DNA of 64,000 nucleotides from Gracilimonas sp034520725 (GTDB taxonomy: Bacteria > Bacteroidota > Rhodothermia > Balneolales > Balneolaceae), in NCBI GenBank assembly GCA_034520725.1, contig JAXHNH010000014.1, positions 62,001 to 126,000 of the forward strand, written 5' to 3'. Shown in pieces: positions 38,744-46,464 of the stretch; positions within the stretch are counted from its first letter, which is position 1, and the number at the start of each line of letters is the position of its first letter. The position numbers and the translations under genes are program-made. A model generated the notes under the pieces. The model was not told the origin of the DNA. It searched no databases and worked only from the letters and a program-made list of their open reading frames with translations.

Positions 38744-40903
38744 TTAGGTATTGAATACAACTACAGCACATTTCGATTCCTCGAGCATATTTTCAACTCT
38801 TGGACCGAGGTACAATCGGTGTGAGCCGGGACGTATGTTAGTCCCCAGGATCATCAGATCTATATCATTCCTTTCGATAAAATTGATCACCACCTCTTCC
38901 ACCTCCTCACCCTGTTCCACAATACCCTCAGTTTTAACCTTGTAAGCCTCCCCTTTTTCCTTGAGTTTACTTACGATGTCTTCCGCTACTTCTCTCTGAC
39001 TCACCATTTGTGAATCAATACGATAAGGACGATTTGAGCTTCGTTCATCTTCCAACACCTTCATTCCAATAACTTCACAGTGCTCACTGTTTTTGGCGAG
39101 AGAGAATGCCAGTTCAGCCGCATTGTTTGAGGCTTCCGTTCCATTTGTAGGAACCAGGATTCTTTTTGGATTCCAGCTATCAGATTCCTGCTCAGGTTGA
39201 ACGATCATTACCGGACATGGAGCTACCCGAACCGTATAATCGATAAATTTACTGAATAGATGCTTGCGTCCCGGCTTCTTCTCGGTAGCCCCAAGAACTA
39301 ACAGGTCATAATCTTTTCCAACTTCCTGAAGGATGGCCTTTTCAGGATTAACATTCTCCACCACTTTTTTGGTGACATCAATTCCTTCAAAAAGCTTAGC
39401 CAGTTCATTCAAGTACGTTTCACATTTTTGCTTTTCACCTTTTTGCGCTACTGTCATGAGGGTAACTGACAGATCATTTTGTTTACCGAGTCGTGCAAGT
39501 ATCTGTGATTCAATTGACTGCGTTAACATTTTGTCCGGATCGATCTCTCTTTTACGAACCGGTAGTAATACACGATGAATGCCCGCTACCACGCTTCCGG
39601 CTTCCATTTCCTCTTTTTTGAGGCGCTCTTCCTCTTCCTCTCCCATCTCTACCTTGCTAAGTACCCACTTCAGTGCAGATGGTGCCATAAGTGACGTAGC
39701 CATTGCCATCACAACTATAATGGAAAACATATCCTGAGACAGGATTCCCAATCGCAGACCAATCGTAGCAATAATGATCTCCATGGCTCCCCTGGCGTTC
39801 AATCCGGCTCCAAAACTAAGAGAGGTCCAGTGATCTCTTCCACCAATAAAACGTGCTCCAAAATAGGTTCCAACCACCTTACCAAGCGTTGCGATGAGGA
39901 TCACTATACCGGTTATGAGCAGGAGTTTCGGTTCAAACAGATTGATCACGTTTACTTTCAATCCCGCTACCGCAAAAAAGATCGGTGCAAAAATGCCCAA
40001 AGCAATACTTTCAAGTTTATGATGCACCTCATCCGGCAGGCGTGGCATCATCCCAAATAGGATGCCCATCACGAATGCACCAAGCACAGCTTCAAGATTC
40101 AATGCCTGCGTGATCGCTCCCCATAAGAAGGTCAAAACAACCACAAGCGTTAATAAGCGATCTGTACTTTTTACCTGATCCTGCACATAATTCAGCAGCT
40201 TTTTTACCATCCATCGGCCAAGAGTGAAACTGACCAGCATAAAGGCAAGCACACTACCCACGATCTGTATAACTCCACCGGCAGTCACGGATTCCCCACT
40301 GGCAATTCCTGCAACTATTGACAACAGTATCCATCCGATGGTATCATCACTCATCCCGGCCGCAATGATGGTTTGGCCAATATCACGCCGCATCAGGTTG
40401 AGATCCATAAGTACTTTGGCAATCACAGGAATCGCAGAAATAGACATAGCAGTAGCCACAAACAGGGAAAACACCAGCCTTTCATTGGAATCGGCAAGCA
40501 GGAAATCAGGCAGGTTCTGACCCAAAATAAAACCGGTTGCAAAGGTTACTATAATACCCCCACCTGAAACCCCCATGGCTGTTTTAGCATGCCGTTTTAT
40601 CAGCCTAATATCTGTTTCCAGGCCGGTTATTAACAGAAGGAACATGGCTCCAATGAGACTGACTACCTCCAGTAAATGTCCCTGAGTTACATTCTGAGGG
40701 ACGATCCACTCACCTATTCCCGGAAATAATCCCGCTATCAAGGATGGACCTAAAATAATACCGGCAAGGATCTCCCCAACCACAGAAGGCTGATTCAACC
40801 GCTGTGCGATCTCACCCATTAGTCGGGCTACCAATAATAAAACCCCGACCTGTACCACTAATACTAAAACATCATGATGCGGCGCTGCGCTAAAAACGTC
40901 CAT
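38744..40903 (-). CDS. CPA2-type cation:proton antiporter with two C-terminal USP domains
   Basis: A 719-residue protein. Residues 1-410 are a Kef/NhaA-like exchanger: GEIAQRLNQPSVVGEILAGIILGPSL, SISAIPVIAKVLMDLNLMRRDIGQTIIAAGMSDDTIGWIL with the acidic ion site, GARFIGGRDHWTSLSFGAGLNARGAMEII. Two universal-stress-protein folds follow (about 440-580 and 595-719). The second has PKRILVPTNGTEASNNAAELAFSLAK and ends DLMILGTNIRPGSHRLYLGPRVENML, with the glycine-rich nucleotide loop. It probably exchanges K+ or Na+ for H+ under control of nucleotide binding. Confidence 0.92.
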   Translation of the reverse strand: MDVFSAAPHHDVLVLVVQVGVLLLVARLMGEIAQRLNQPSVVGEILAGIILGPSLIAGLFPGIGEWIVPQNVTQGHLLEVVSLIGAMFLLLITGLETDIRLIKRHAKTAMGVSGGGIIVTFATGFILGQNLPDFLLADSNERLVFSLFVATAMSISAIPVIAKVLMDLNLMRRDIGQTIIAAGMSDDTIGWILLSIVAGIASGESVTAGGVIQIVGSVLAFMLVSFTLGRWMVKKLLNYVQDQVKSTDRLLTLVVVLTFLWGAITQALNLEAVLGAFVMGILFGMMPRLPDEVHHKLESIALGIFAPIFFAVAGLKVNVINLFEPKLLLITGIVILIATLGKVVGTYFGARFIGGRDHWTSLSFGAGLNARGAMEIIIATIGLRLGILSQDMFSIIVVMAMATSLMAPSALKWVLSKVEMGEEEEERLKKEEMEAGSVVAGIHRVLLPVRKREIDPDKMLTQSIESQILARLGKQNDLSVTLMTVAQKGEKQKCETYLNELAKLFEGIDVTKKVVENVNPEKAILQEVGKDYDLLVLGATEKKPGRKHLFSKFIDYTVRVAPCPVMIVQPEQESDSWNPKRILVPTNGTEASNNAAELAFSLAKNSEHCEVIGMKVLEDERSSNRPYRIDSQMVSQREVAEDIVSKLKEKGEAYKVKTEGIVEQGEEVEEVVINFIERNDIDLMILGTNIRPGSHRLYLGPRVENMLEESKCAVVVFNT

Positions 40904-41026
40904 ATGACTATACCGTTTAATTTATTTTAAGTTAAATAATCCTCTTTTTGGGACTAAAATTCCATTTAAGAGATATATGGAATCTTATTGTACCCGGTGA
41001 TCTCTATATTCATCAAAGAATGAGCG

Positions 41027-41161
41027 TTAGATTACAGTGGCTGTAGGCGGATTGAATACAATGGCATTTGCCCCGACCTGTAAGCCAACGCTTTCTTCTA
41101 TTGCCTTCTGGATATTATAATTGCTTGCAGAAAGCAGAAAATCTTTCTGATCTAATCTCAT
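41027..41161 (-). CDS. Possible small protein, 44 residues, unknown
   Basis: ATG at 41161 reads MRLDQKDFLLSASNYNIQKA, then IEESVGLQVGANAIVFNPPTATVI to a TAA at 41027. The composition is protein-like, but there is no clear Shine-Dalgarno sequence and no family I know. It sits alone, 123 bases upstream of the CPA2 gene on the same strand. Confidence 0.3.
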   Translation of the reverse strand: MRLDQKDFLLSASNYNIQKAIEESVGLQVGANAIVFNPPTATVI

Positions 41162-41516
41162 GTGTTCTTATCGGAATATAAAATTATGGATGTGAAGACC
41201 GATCACACGAGAATAGCATGCTCAATCTTCTATCAATGCCTGCGAAGTTAGCTGACGGGCTCGAGCTGATAGATGCTCTTTTCGAATTACGAAATTCGCC
41301 CCACTTCCGGGTCCTCCGCTCCCACCGAGATGGGATTAGGCCGATTGTTCAAATCACAACAATGATAATGGCTTTTTGGTATCAGGTCAACCCTAAAGTG
41401 ATTTTTGATTGAAGATTGGGGATTTTTTGCTTTGGCAAGATCTTGCCTAACCTTCGACAAACTATATACCTTCATCTATAAACGGGCGAAGGTTTTTAGG
41501 TTTTTCACATATTTTC

Positions 41517-41596
41517 TTTTTACCAATATTTGGCACCTACGGCGCCGCTTTTAACTCTAGTTCCCTGCTCCGTTAGGAGCAATATATTGGTAAAAA
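41517..41596. repeat. Inverted pair of hairpin-plus-tail repeats (REPIN-like)
   Basis: The plus member at 41567-41596 is GCTCC-GTTA-GGAGC followed by AATATATTGGTAAAAA. The minus member at 41517-41546 is GGCGCC-GTA-GGTGCC followed by AAATATTGGTAAAA. The two face each other 20 bases apart, so the whole 80 bases can fold on itself through the TTTACCAATAT/ATATTGGTAAA ends. Confidence 0.8.
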
Positions 41597-41821
41597 CCCC
41601 AACTGGCCTTATAACGAATTTTCGCACCGTCGCTATTTCAAGTGATGTAGTTTATCGAAAATTGGGCTTTGCAATAGTTTACGCATCCACAAATAAATTC
41701 CGAAATCATCCGGCAAATCTAAGAAATACCCACCATCAACAAATCCTATCAAACCGTGCAGTAAATTTCATTATCTTTAAAATCTTCAAAAATCACTCAT
41801 TCACTCTTAACAATTCCATTA

Positions 41822-42994
41822 ATGTTTCCATCGGAAGTAACCGATTTCTTTAAGACTCAAAAAACACCTTTCTATTATTATGATCTCGATGTTTTGAATA
41901 AAACACTTGATCAGATCAAAGAACATGGAATATCCAGAGGATTTCGAGTGCATTTTGCCCTTAAAGCCAACAATCAGCCTAAGATCCTGAAGTTGATCAA
42001 AGAAGCAGGGCTTGGAGCTGACTGCGTAAGCGGTGGGGAAGTACAAAGAGCCATTGATACGGGATTTTCAGCTAATGAGATAGCTTTTGCAGGTGTGGGT
42101 AAAAGTGATGAAGAAATCGAACTCGGATTGAAATATGATATTTTTTGCTTCAACTGTGAATCGATACAAGAGCTTGAGGTCATTAATGATCTTGCCGGCA
42201 AACAAGAGAAAACAGCCCGAATTGCCCTTCGGCTCAACCCAAATGTTGAAGCAGATACCCACCGGTACATTACCACCGGATTGAGTGAAAATAAGTTTGG
42301 TATCAACGCTTCCGACCTGGATGAGGTTTTGGATCAACTTCCTGAGTTTGAAAATCTGAAGCTGATCGGAATTCACTTTCACATTGGGTCACAGATCGAA
42401 AGTTTTACTCCCTTTAAGGAACTCTGTGAACGGGCCAATATGCTAAATGATCATATAGAGGACAAAGGATTTGAACTTTCTGTGATTAATGTTGGCGGTG
42501 GTTTCGGAATCAATTATGCTCACCCTAACGACAACTCTATTCCGGATTTTGAACGCTTTTTCGGGCTATTTGAGGATGAGATCAAACTAAAGGATCATCA
42601 GCAACTGCACTTTGAACTTGGCCGATCTGTGGTTGGACAGTGTGGAAGCCTGATAACCCAAGTACTATTCACCAAATATGGTGAAACCAAGAATTTTGCC
42701 ATTGTAGATGCCGGCATGACCGAACTTATACGTCCTGCTTTGTATCAGGCAGCTCACCGGATCGATGTCTTAACCAGTACAAAACGTGATAAAAATTATG
42801 ATGTAGTGGGTCCGATCTGCGAAAGCTCTGATACCTTCCGTACTGATATCTCTATCCCAGAAGTTGAACGCGGAGATCTGGTTGCCATCCGCAGCGCCGG
42901 AGCTTATGGGGAAGTAATGAGGAGTGCCTATAATTTGAGAGAGGCGAACCCGACAATTTATTCGGATGATGGGTATTTAAATTCGAAGTTTTAA
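41822..42994 (+). CDS. lysA: Diaminopimelate decarboxylase
   Basis: An intact 390-residue fold-type III PLP enzyme. The PLP Lys is in HFALKAN (about residue 43). GIHFHIGSQI, INVGGGFGINY (phosphate binding), and GPICESSDTF with the catalytic Cys from the second subunit follow in order. The usual EPGR arginine motif appears as ELGRSVVG. It converts meso-diaminopimelate to lysine, the last step of the DAP pathway. An aspartokinase gene lies 3.5 kb downstream, separated by an accessory stretch. Start at the ATG 41822. Confidence 0.94.
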   Translation: MFPSEVTDFFKTQKTPFYYYDLDVLNKTLDQIKEHGISRGFRVHFALKANNQPKILKLIKEAGLGADCVSGGEVQRAIDTGFSANEIAFAGVGKSDEEIELGLKYDIFCFNCESIQELEVINDLAGKQEKTARIALRLNPNVEADTHRYITTGLSENKFGINASDLDEVLDQLPEFENLKLIGIHFHIGSQIESFTPFKELCERANMLNDHIEDKGFELSVINVGGGFGINYAHPNDNSIPDFERFFGLFEDEIKLKDHQQLHFELGRSVVGQCGSLITQVLFTKYGETKNFAIVDAGMTELIRPALYQAAHRIDVLTSTKRDKNYDVVGPICESSDTFRTDISIPEVERGDLVAIRSAGAYGEVMRSAYNLREANPTIYSDDGYLNSKF

Positions 42995-43032
42995 ATTTTT
43001 AAACCGCTTAAACACCTAAAAATGCCTGCAAC

Positions 43033-43344
43033 TTACTTTTTAAATGCCGATTTATCTTTTTCCGTCAAGGCCGCAATTTTCTTGATGATCAGATTCTTAT
43101 CGATCGTTGCAAACTTCATGCGAGTCATGGATGGCTTGGGCAGTCCGGATTTTTCCCATTCTGCAAGAATATAATCTCCCATCTTGGCTTTTGCTTTTAA
43201 ATTACTCGTAACAAACATCACCAACACATCAGGCCCGGAATTATATTCTCTTGGTGATATTACCAAAGCCGGTCTTTTCTTTGTTGCACTCAGATCAGTA
43301 AATGGGAAAGGTAAAAGGACAATATCCCAGCGGTCATAGGTCAT
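43033..43344 (-). CDS. MazF/PemK-like type II toxin
   Basis: About 103 residues from the ATG at 43344: MTYDRWDIVLLPFPFTDLSATKKRPALVIS in the source, then VLVMFVTSNLKAKAKMGDY and SMTRMKFATIDKNLIIKKI. This is the SH3-like PemK barrel with the RPALVIS strand and the T-S-N segment typical of MazF endoribonucleases. The start overlaps the antitoxin stop by 11 bases (ATGACCTATGA). The longer frame beginning at 43365 is unlikely, because it would overlap further and lacks a conserved extension. Confidence 0.85.
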   Translation of the reverse strand: MTYDRWDIVLLPFPFTDLSATKKRPALVISPREYNSGPDVLVMFVTSNLKAKAKMGDYILAEWEKSGLPKPSMTRMKFATIDKNLIIKKIAALTEKDKSAFKK

Positions 43345-43567
43345 TATAAACCTCGTCCTCTTCATTATCCCACTCCGAAAAAGAAGGTTCGCTCACCTTC
43401 ATGATCTCTGTTAAATCATGCTCTTCCCCAAGTCGCTCCATAGCTTCATCTACATAGTCGTCAATTAGTTCGCTTACTAAACTGCTCATGGATTTACCTT
43501 CTAAAGAAGCCACCGCCTTTAGTTTCTTTCTCTTTTCATCGGGGATCCTGATACTCATCACACCCAT
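43334..43567 (-). CDS. Ribbon-helix-helix antitoxin of the MazF-type pair
   Basis: A 77-residue protein. The N-terminal SIRIPDEKRKKLKAVASLEGKSMSSLVSELIDDYV stretch is a ribbon-helix-helix DNA-binding domain. The acidic C-terminus (HDLTEIMKVSEPSFSEWDNEEDEVYNDL) presumably wraps the toxin. It precedes the toxin gene and overlaps it. RHH antitoxins usually repress their own operon. The pair sits at the border of the repeat-rich region downstream of lysA. Confidence 0.85.
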   Translation of the reverse strand: MGVMSIRIPDEKRKKLKAVASLEGKSMSSLVSELIDDYVDEAMERLGEEHDLTEIMKVSEPSFSEWDNEEDEVYNDL

Positions 43568-43619
43568 AATTCCTCCTTTTTGTAGTATAACCTACATGAA
43601 GGTAATTTATTTCCTCAAA

Positions 43620-43669
43620 TTAATCTAATTTTCCGGCAATTAACCTTGTGGCCCAGGCAATCTGGAAAT
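43620..43669 (-). pseudogene. Relict 3' end of a second HI0933-family gene
   Basis: The minus strand reads FNFQIAWATRLIAGKLD followed by TAA (43620-43622). It aligns without gaps to the C-terminus of the intact neighbour (FNFQAAWTTGFIAGMLG, stop at 43995), 11 of 17 residues identical. Everything upstream is replaced by the 218-base repeat, so about 17 codons remain. Confidence 0.7.
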
Positions 43670-43886
43670 TGAACATTCTTTGTTCGGAGTTCCAACGGCC
43701 TTAGAAAAAAGAGCGTTAAGAAGTTGACGAAATGAAGCGTAAAGAAAGAAATCATACCGCTGTAAGATTAAGAAGCGATTTCTGAACGTGAAGGAGCATT
43801 GATTTCTTTTAGTGGAATGGAGTCAGCTTTAGCTCGTTTTTCGCAGCCGGGAGCTTTTGGTTCTTTTGTCGGCACAAAAGAACAAG
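43669..43886 (+). repeat. 218-base direct repeat, copy 1
   Basis: Starts TTGAACATTCTTTGTTC and ends CGGCACAAAAGAACAAG. It aligns end to end with 45417-45634 in the same orientation, roughly four of five bases identical. Long matching words include GGCCTTAGAAAAAAGAGCG and AGCTTTTGGTTCTTTTGTC. No intact gene is encoded. Confidence 0.85.
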
Positions 43887-43922
43887 GAGCGCGATCTTAG
43901 GTACTGAATTAATAATAATTCT

Positions 43923-43978
43923 GGAAGCTGGAGCTTCCTGGACAGCGTTACAAAGCCGGAGCTTTGTAACGAGTGCTA
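43923..43978 (+). repeat. Double-hairpin repeat (GGAAGCTGGAGCTTCC + GTTACAAAGC...GCTTTGTAAC), copy 1
   Basis: A first palindrome, GGAAGCTGGAGCTTCC, is followed by GGACAGC. A second hairpin has arms GTTACAAAGC and GCTTTGTAAC around CGGA, and the unit ends GAGTGCTAA. Two further copies occur at 45823 and 46255. Confidence 0.8.
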
Positions 43979-43994
43979 AATTCAAAATTTTGAA

Positions 43995-45219
43995 TTATCC
44001 AAGCATCCCGGCTATAAAACCGGTTGTCCAGGCGGCCTGGAAGTTGAACCCACCGGTTACGCCATCAATATCCAACACTTCTCCTGCAAAGTATAAGTCA
44101 GGTGACTTACGGCTCCGCATGGTTTTCATATCCACATCATTGAGGCTTATCCCTCCACAGGTCACAAACTCCTCTTTAAAGGTTGTTTTTCCCTTAACCT
44201 GATACTCATCGTTTGTAAGAAGATGAACTAAGCGGTTTATATTTTTCTTCCCCATGTTTTGCCAGATCATATCATCGCCCAAGTCTAACTTATTTATCAG
44301 GAATTCCCACAAGCGACCCGGCAACTGAAAAGGATTCACGTTTGTGATCTTTTTCATACCATTTTCATCGACCACGGCTTTTAAGATCGCTCTAACTTCC
44401 TGCTCGGTCCGTTCACCGGTCCAGTTAACCAATACCTTAAAATGATAGTCCTTATCACTTAACTCTCTTGCTCCAAAAGCAGATAACTTCAAGATAGCCG
44501 GACCACTCATGCCCCAATGTGTTATAAGCAACGGACCACTGCTCTGAAGTTTGGAGCCCATGATCTTCACTGAAACCGGTTCAGCCACAACCCCCATCAA
44601 TTCCTTTATCGGCTCATCCGGCATGTTAAATGTGAACAATGAAGGAACCGGCCCCTCTACCTCATGCCCCAGTTCCCTTAGCCAGTCAAACCCGGTTGTA
44701 CGGGGACTTCCACCTGTTGCCACGATCACCTTATCTGCCAAAACTCTTCCACCACGGTGGAAACCAAGCTCGTATCCTTCCTCCAACAGCTTCAGACTTT
44801 TGATATTAGACTTGGTTTTGATCCCGATACCAAGCTTCACGAGTTTCCTGCATCAGGCAGTTGATAATGGTTTCAGAATCATCCGTGGTTGGGAACATGC
44901 GTCCGTCTGATTCGGTCTTAAGTTCAACGCCACGCTGCTGAAACCATTGAATGGTATCAGTTGGAGAAAATATCCCAAAAGCTTTTTTTAGCGGCCGCTT
45001 ACCACGAGGATAGTTTTTAACCAATTCCCGAATATCGAAGCAATGATGAGTAACATTACAGCGCCCACCCCCTGAGATCCGAACTTTAGAAAGCAGTTTA
45101 TCCGATTTCTCGTAAATAGTGACTTTAGCTTCAGGATGATGGGTTTTCGCTGAAATCGCAGCAAAGAAACCGGCAGCTCCCCCACCGATTATAGCAACTT
45201 GTAGATCTTTATTCGTCAT
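43995..45219 (-). CDS. HI0933/BaiN-family FAD-dependent oxidoreductase, one frameshift
   Basis: Two frames (45219-44806 and 44840-43995) join by one indel near 44825 into about 407 residues, the usual length. The N-terminus has the dinucleotide fold VAIIGGGAAGFFAAISAK and the family signature KLLSKVRISGGGRCNVTHH. Later come DKVIVATGGSPRTTG, LLITHWGMSGPAIL, TCGGISLNDVDMKTM and the C-terminal DLYFAGEVLDIDGVTGGFNFQAAWTTG in the source. The family is flavin-bound; BaiN reduces bile-acid intermediates in gut bacteria but the general role is unclear. The gene lies between two 218-base direct repeats. Confidence 0.88.
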
Positions 45220-45259
45220 GAAATGAAGATACCGTTTCTTTGGATGAGTCTCTTATTGG

Positions 45260-45367
45260 TTGCCACGAAATCTCTAAAACACAAAAATGGAATTTTAAAA
45301 ATATGCCTTAGAAAGGTATGGAATAGAACGCGAATGACACGGATCAGGCGGATGAACACGGAAATGT
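45260..45367 (+). repeat. Left arm of an imperfect inverted repeat
   Basis: Contains TGCCACGAAATCTCTAA, then ATGACACGGATCAGGCGGAT and GAACACGGAAATGT. The same words occur in reverse complement at 46301-46378 in the same nesting order. The arm includes about 25 extra bases relative to its partner. Confidence 0.65.
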
Positions 45368-45416
45368 TGTATTCCTATCTCCCAGCAATAGCCACAGAAA
45401 CTTCCTTGGTATAAAG

Positions 45417-45634
45417 TTGAATGTTCTTTGTTCAGTTTTCCATCGGCCTTAGAAAAAAGAGCGTTTAGAAGATGACGGAATGAAGCGTAAAGAAAGAAAT
45501 CATACTGCTGAACAAATAAGGAGCAATTCTCAATCGCGAAGGAGCTTTGATTTCTTTTAGCGTAATGAAGTCAGTTTTAGCTCTTTTTTCGCAGCTGGGA
45601 GCTTTTGGTTCTTTTGTCGGCACAAAAGAACAAG
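45417..45634 (+). repeat. 218-base direct repeat, copy 2
   Basis: Second copy of the repeat at 43669-43886, same orientation and same length, beginning TTGAATGTTCTTTGTTC and ending CGGCACAAAAGAACAAG. Confidence 0.85.
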
Positions 45635-45822
45635 AAAGGTGAATACAATATATCAATCATTAAAGGCACAGGAAGCCGAGAGACTGATCTTCAACGTACA
45701 AACTTAGATCTGTGCAATTATACTTGGACATGCAACAAAAGTTAAAACATATCAAACTTCCAACCATGATACAAGTCATATTCTTTTGTTATATACTTTT
45801 CAAGTAATACCTTATTTACAGG

Positions 45823-45879
45823 GGAAGCTGGAGCTTCCGGGATGGCGTTACAAAGCCGGTGCTTTGTAACGAGTACTAA
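45823..45879 (+). repeat. Double-hairpin repeat, copy 2
   Basis: GGAAGCTGGAGCTTCC, then GGGATGGC, then GTTACAAAGC-CGGT-GCTTTGTAAC and GAGTACTAA. It matches copy 1 over its full length with only a few changes, all in the spacer, the second loop and the tail. Confidence 0.8.
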
Positions 45880-45897
45880 GAGTTCTTTATCACTTGT

Positions 45898-45927
45898 GGT
45901 CCGTTAGGACCAACATGTTGGTAAAAA
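45898..45927 (+). repeat. Hairpin-plus-tail repeat (GGTCC-GTTA-GGACC), single copy
   Basis: GGTCC-GTTA-GGACC is followed by AACATGTTGGTAAAAA. Same loop and tail as the pair at 41517-41596 but with a different, still perfectly paired stem. Confidence 0.75.
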
Positions 45928-46254
45928 CAAAGCTCATCAAAATCTAAAACCTCCGCCCGTAAAGTGCGTAAGGCAATTAGATTGTCGGAGGTTGGGCACC
46001 TAACTCGCTACAGAAAAGCTCAGTGATAAAAGGGTGTTAGAATCATACATATCAGACAATGATTGAAAACCTGGAACATAATCCCGGTGATTCTTTTTAC
46101 ACCGACTACATAGGAGGATTCATGGGCATGCGCAGTTACCCTTATTTTGCACTGCAATTTATAAGCAATCAAGACGTACTTTTAAAAATGAAATTTCTGC
46201 AGCATTACAATCAGCTAAAAAGAAAAAGGTCTAAAATTTGTAACCAAATTTTTC

Positions 46255-46300
46255 TGGACGGCGTTACCAAGTTAAGCCGGAGCTTTGTAACGAGTACTAA
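46255..46300 (+). repeat. Double-hairpin repeat, copy 3 (partial)
   Basis: Lacks the first GGAAGCTGGAGCTTCC hairpin. Keeps GGACGGC, a diverged left arm GTTACCAAGTTAAGC, then CGGAGCTTTGTAAC and GAGTACTAA. Confidence 0.65.
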
Positions 46301-46378
46301 TACACATTCCCGTGTTCATCCGCCCGATCCGTGTCATCCGTGTTCCATTCATTTAGTGTATTAGAGATTTCGTGGCAA
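46301..46378 (-). repeat. Right arm of an imperfect inverted repeat
   Basis: Reverse complement carries TGCCACGAAATCTCTAA, ACACTAAATGAATGGAACAC, GGATGACACGGATCGGGCGG and ATGAACACGGGAATGT, matching the left arm at 45260-45367. Confidence 0.65.
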
Positions 46379-46464
46379 AATACCCTGGAACTTAATCCAA
46401 GATTTCGCATGGAATAGGTTGAGAATCCCCTTATTTTCCATCTTCATTTTCAAGAAGACTATTT

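Larger units (their letters stand above)
40904..41821. other. Intergenic region with possible small ORF and an inverted pair of repeats
   Basis: 918 bases between the CPA2 antiporter and lysA hold no recognised gene. They contain a possible 44-codon frame (41027-41161, minus) and the inverted hairpin-repeat pair at 41517-41596. The minus frame 41287-41475 encodes CCDLNNRPNPISVGAEDPEVG, which I do not recognise and do not call. Confidence 0.5.
43568..43994. other. Repeat-rich intergenic segment between the toxin-antitoxin pair and the HI0933 gene
   Basis: 427 bases with no intact gene. It holds the relict HI0933 3' end (43620-43669), the first copy of the 218-base direct repeat and the first copy of the GTTACAAAGC hairpin repeat. 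Confidence 0.7.
45220..46464. other. Repeat island without an intact gene, bounded by inverted repeats
   Basis: 1245 bases between the HI0933 gene and the aspartokinase. It contains the inverted-repeat arms at 45260-45367 and 46301-46378, the second 218-base repeat, two GTTACAAAGC hairpin repeats and one CCGTTAGG hairpin-tail repeat. The frame at 46059-46364 (MIENLEHNPGDSFYTDYIGG...) overlaps repeats at its end and resembles nothing I know, so I do not call it. Confidence 0.7.

Noticed and set aside
41287..41475. 62-codon minus-strand frame upstream of lysA
   Set aside because: Unrecognised, overlaps low-complexity and repeat-like DNA, and has no supporting start signal.
46059..46364. 101-codon frame in the repeat island
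   Set aside because: Its second half is made of repeat sequence and the first half resembles no known protein.
43669..46378. Possible CRISPR array from repeated units at 43-46 kb
   Set aside because: Repeat units differ in length and order, spacers are not uniform, and no cas gene is present.
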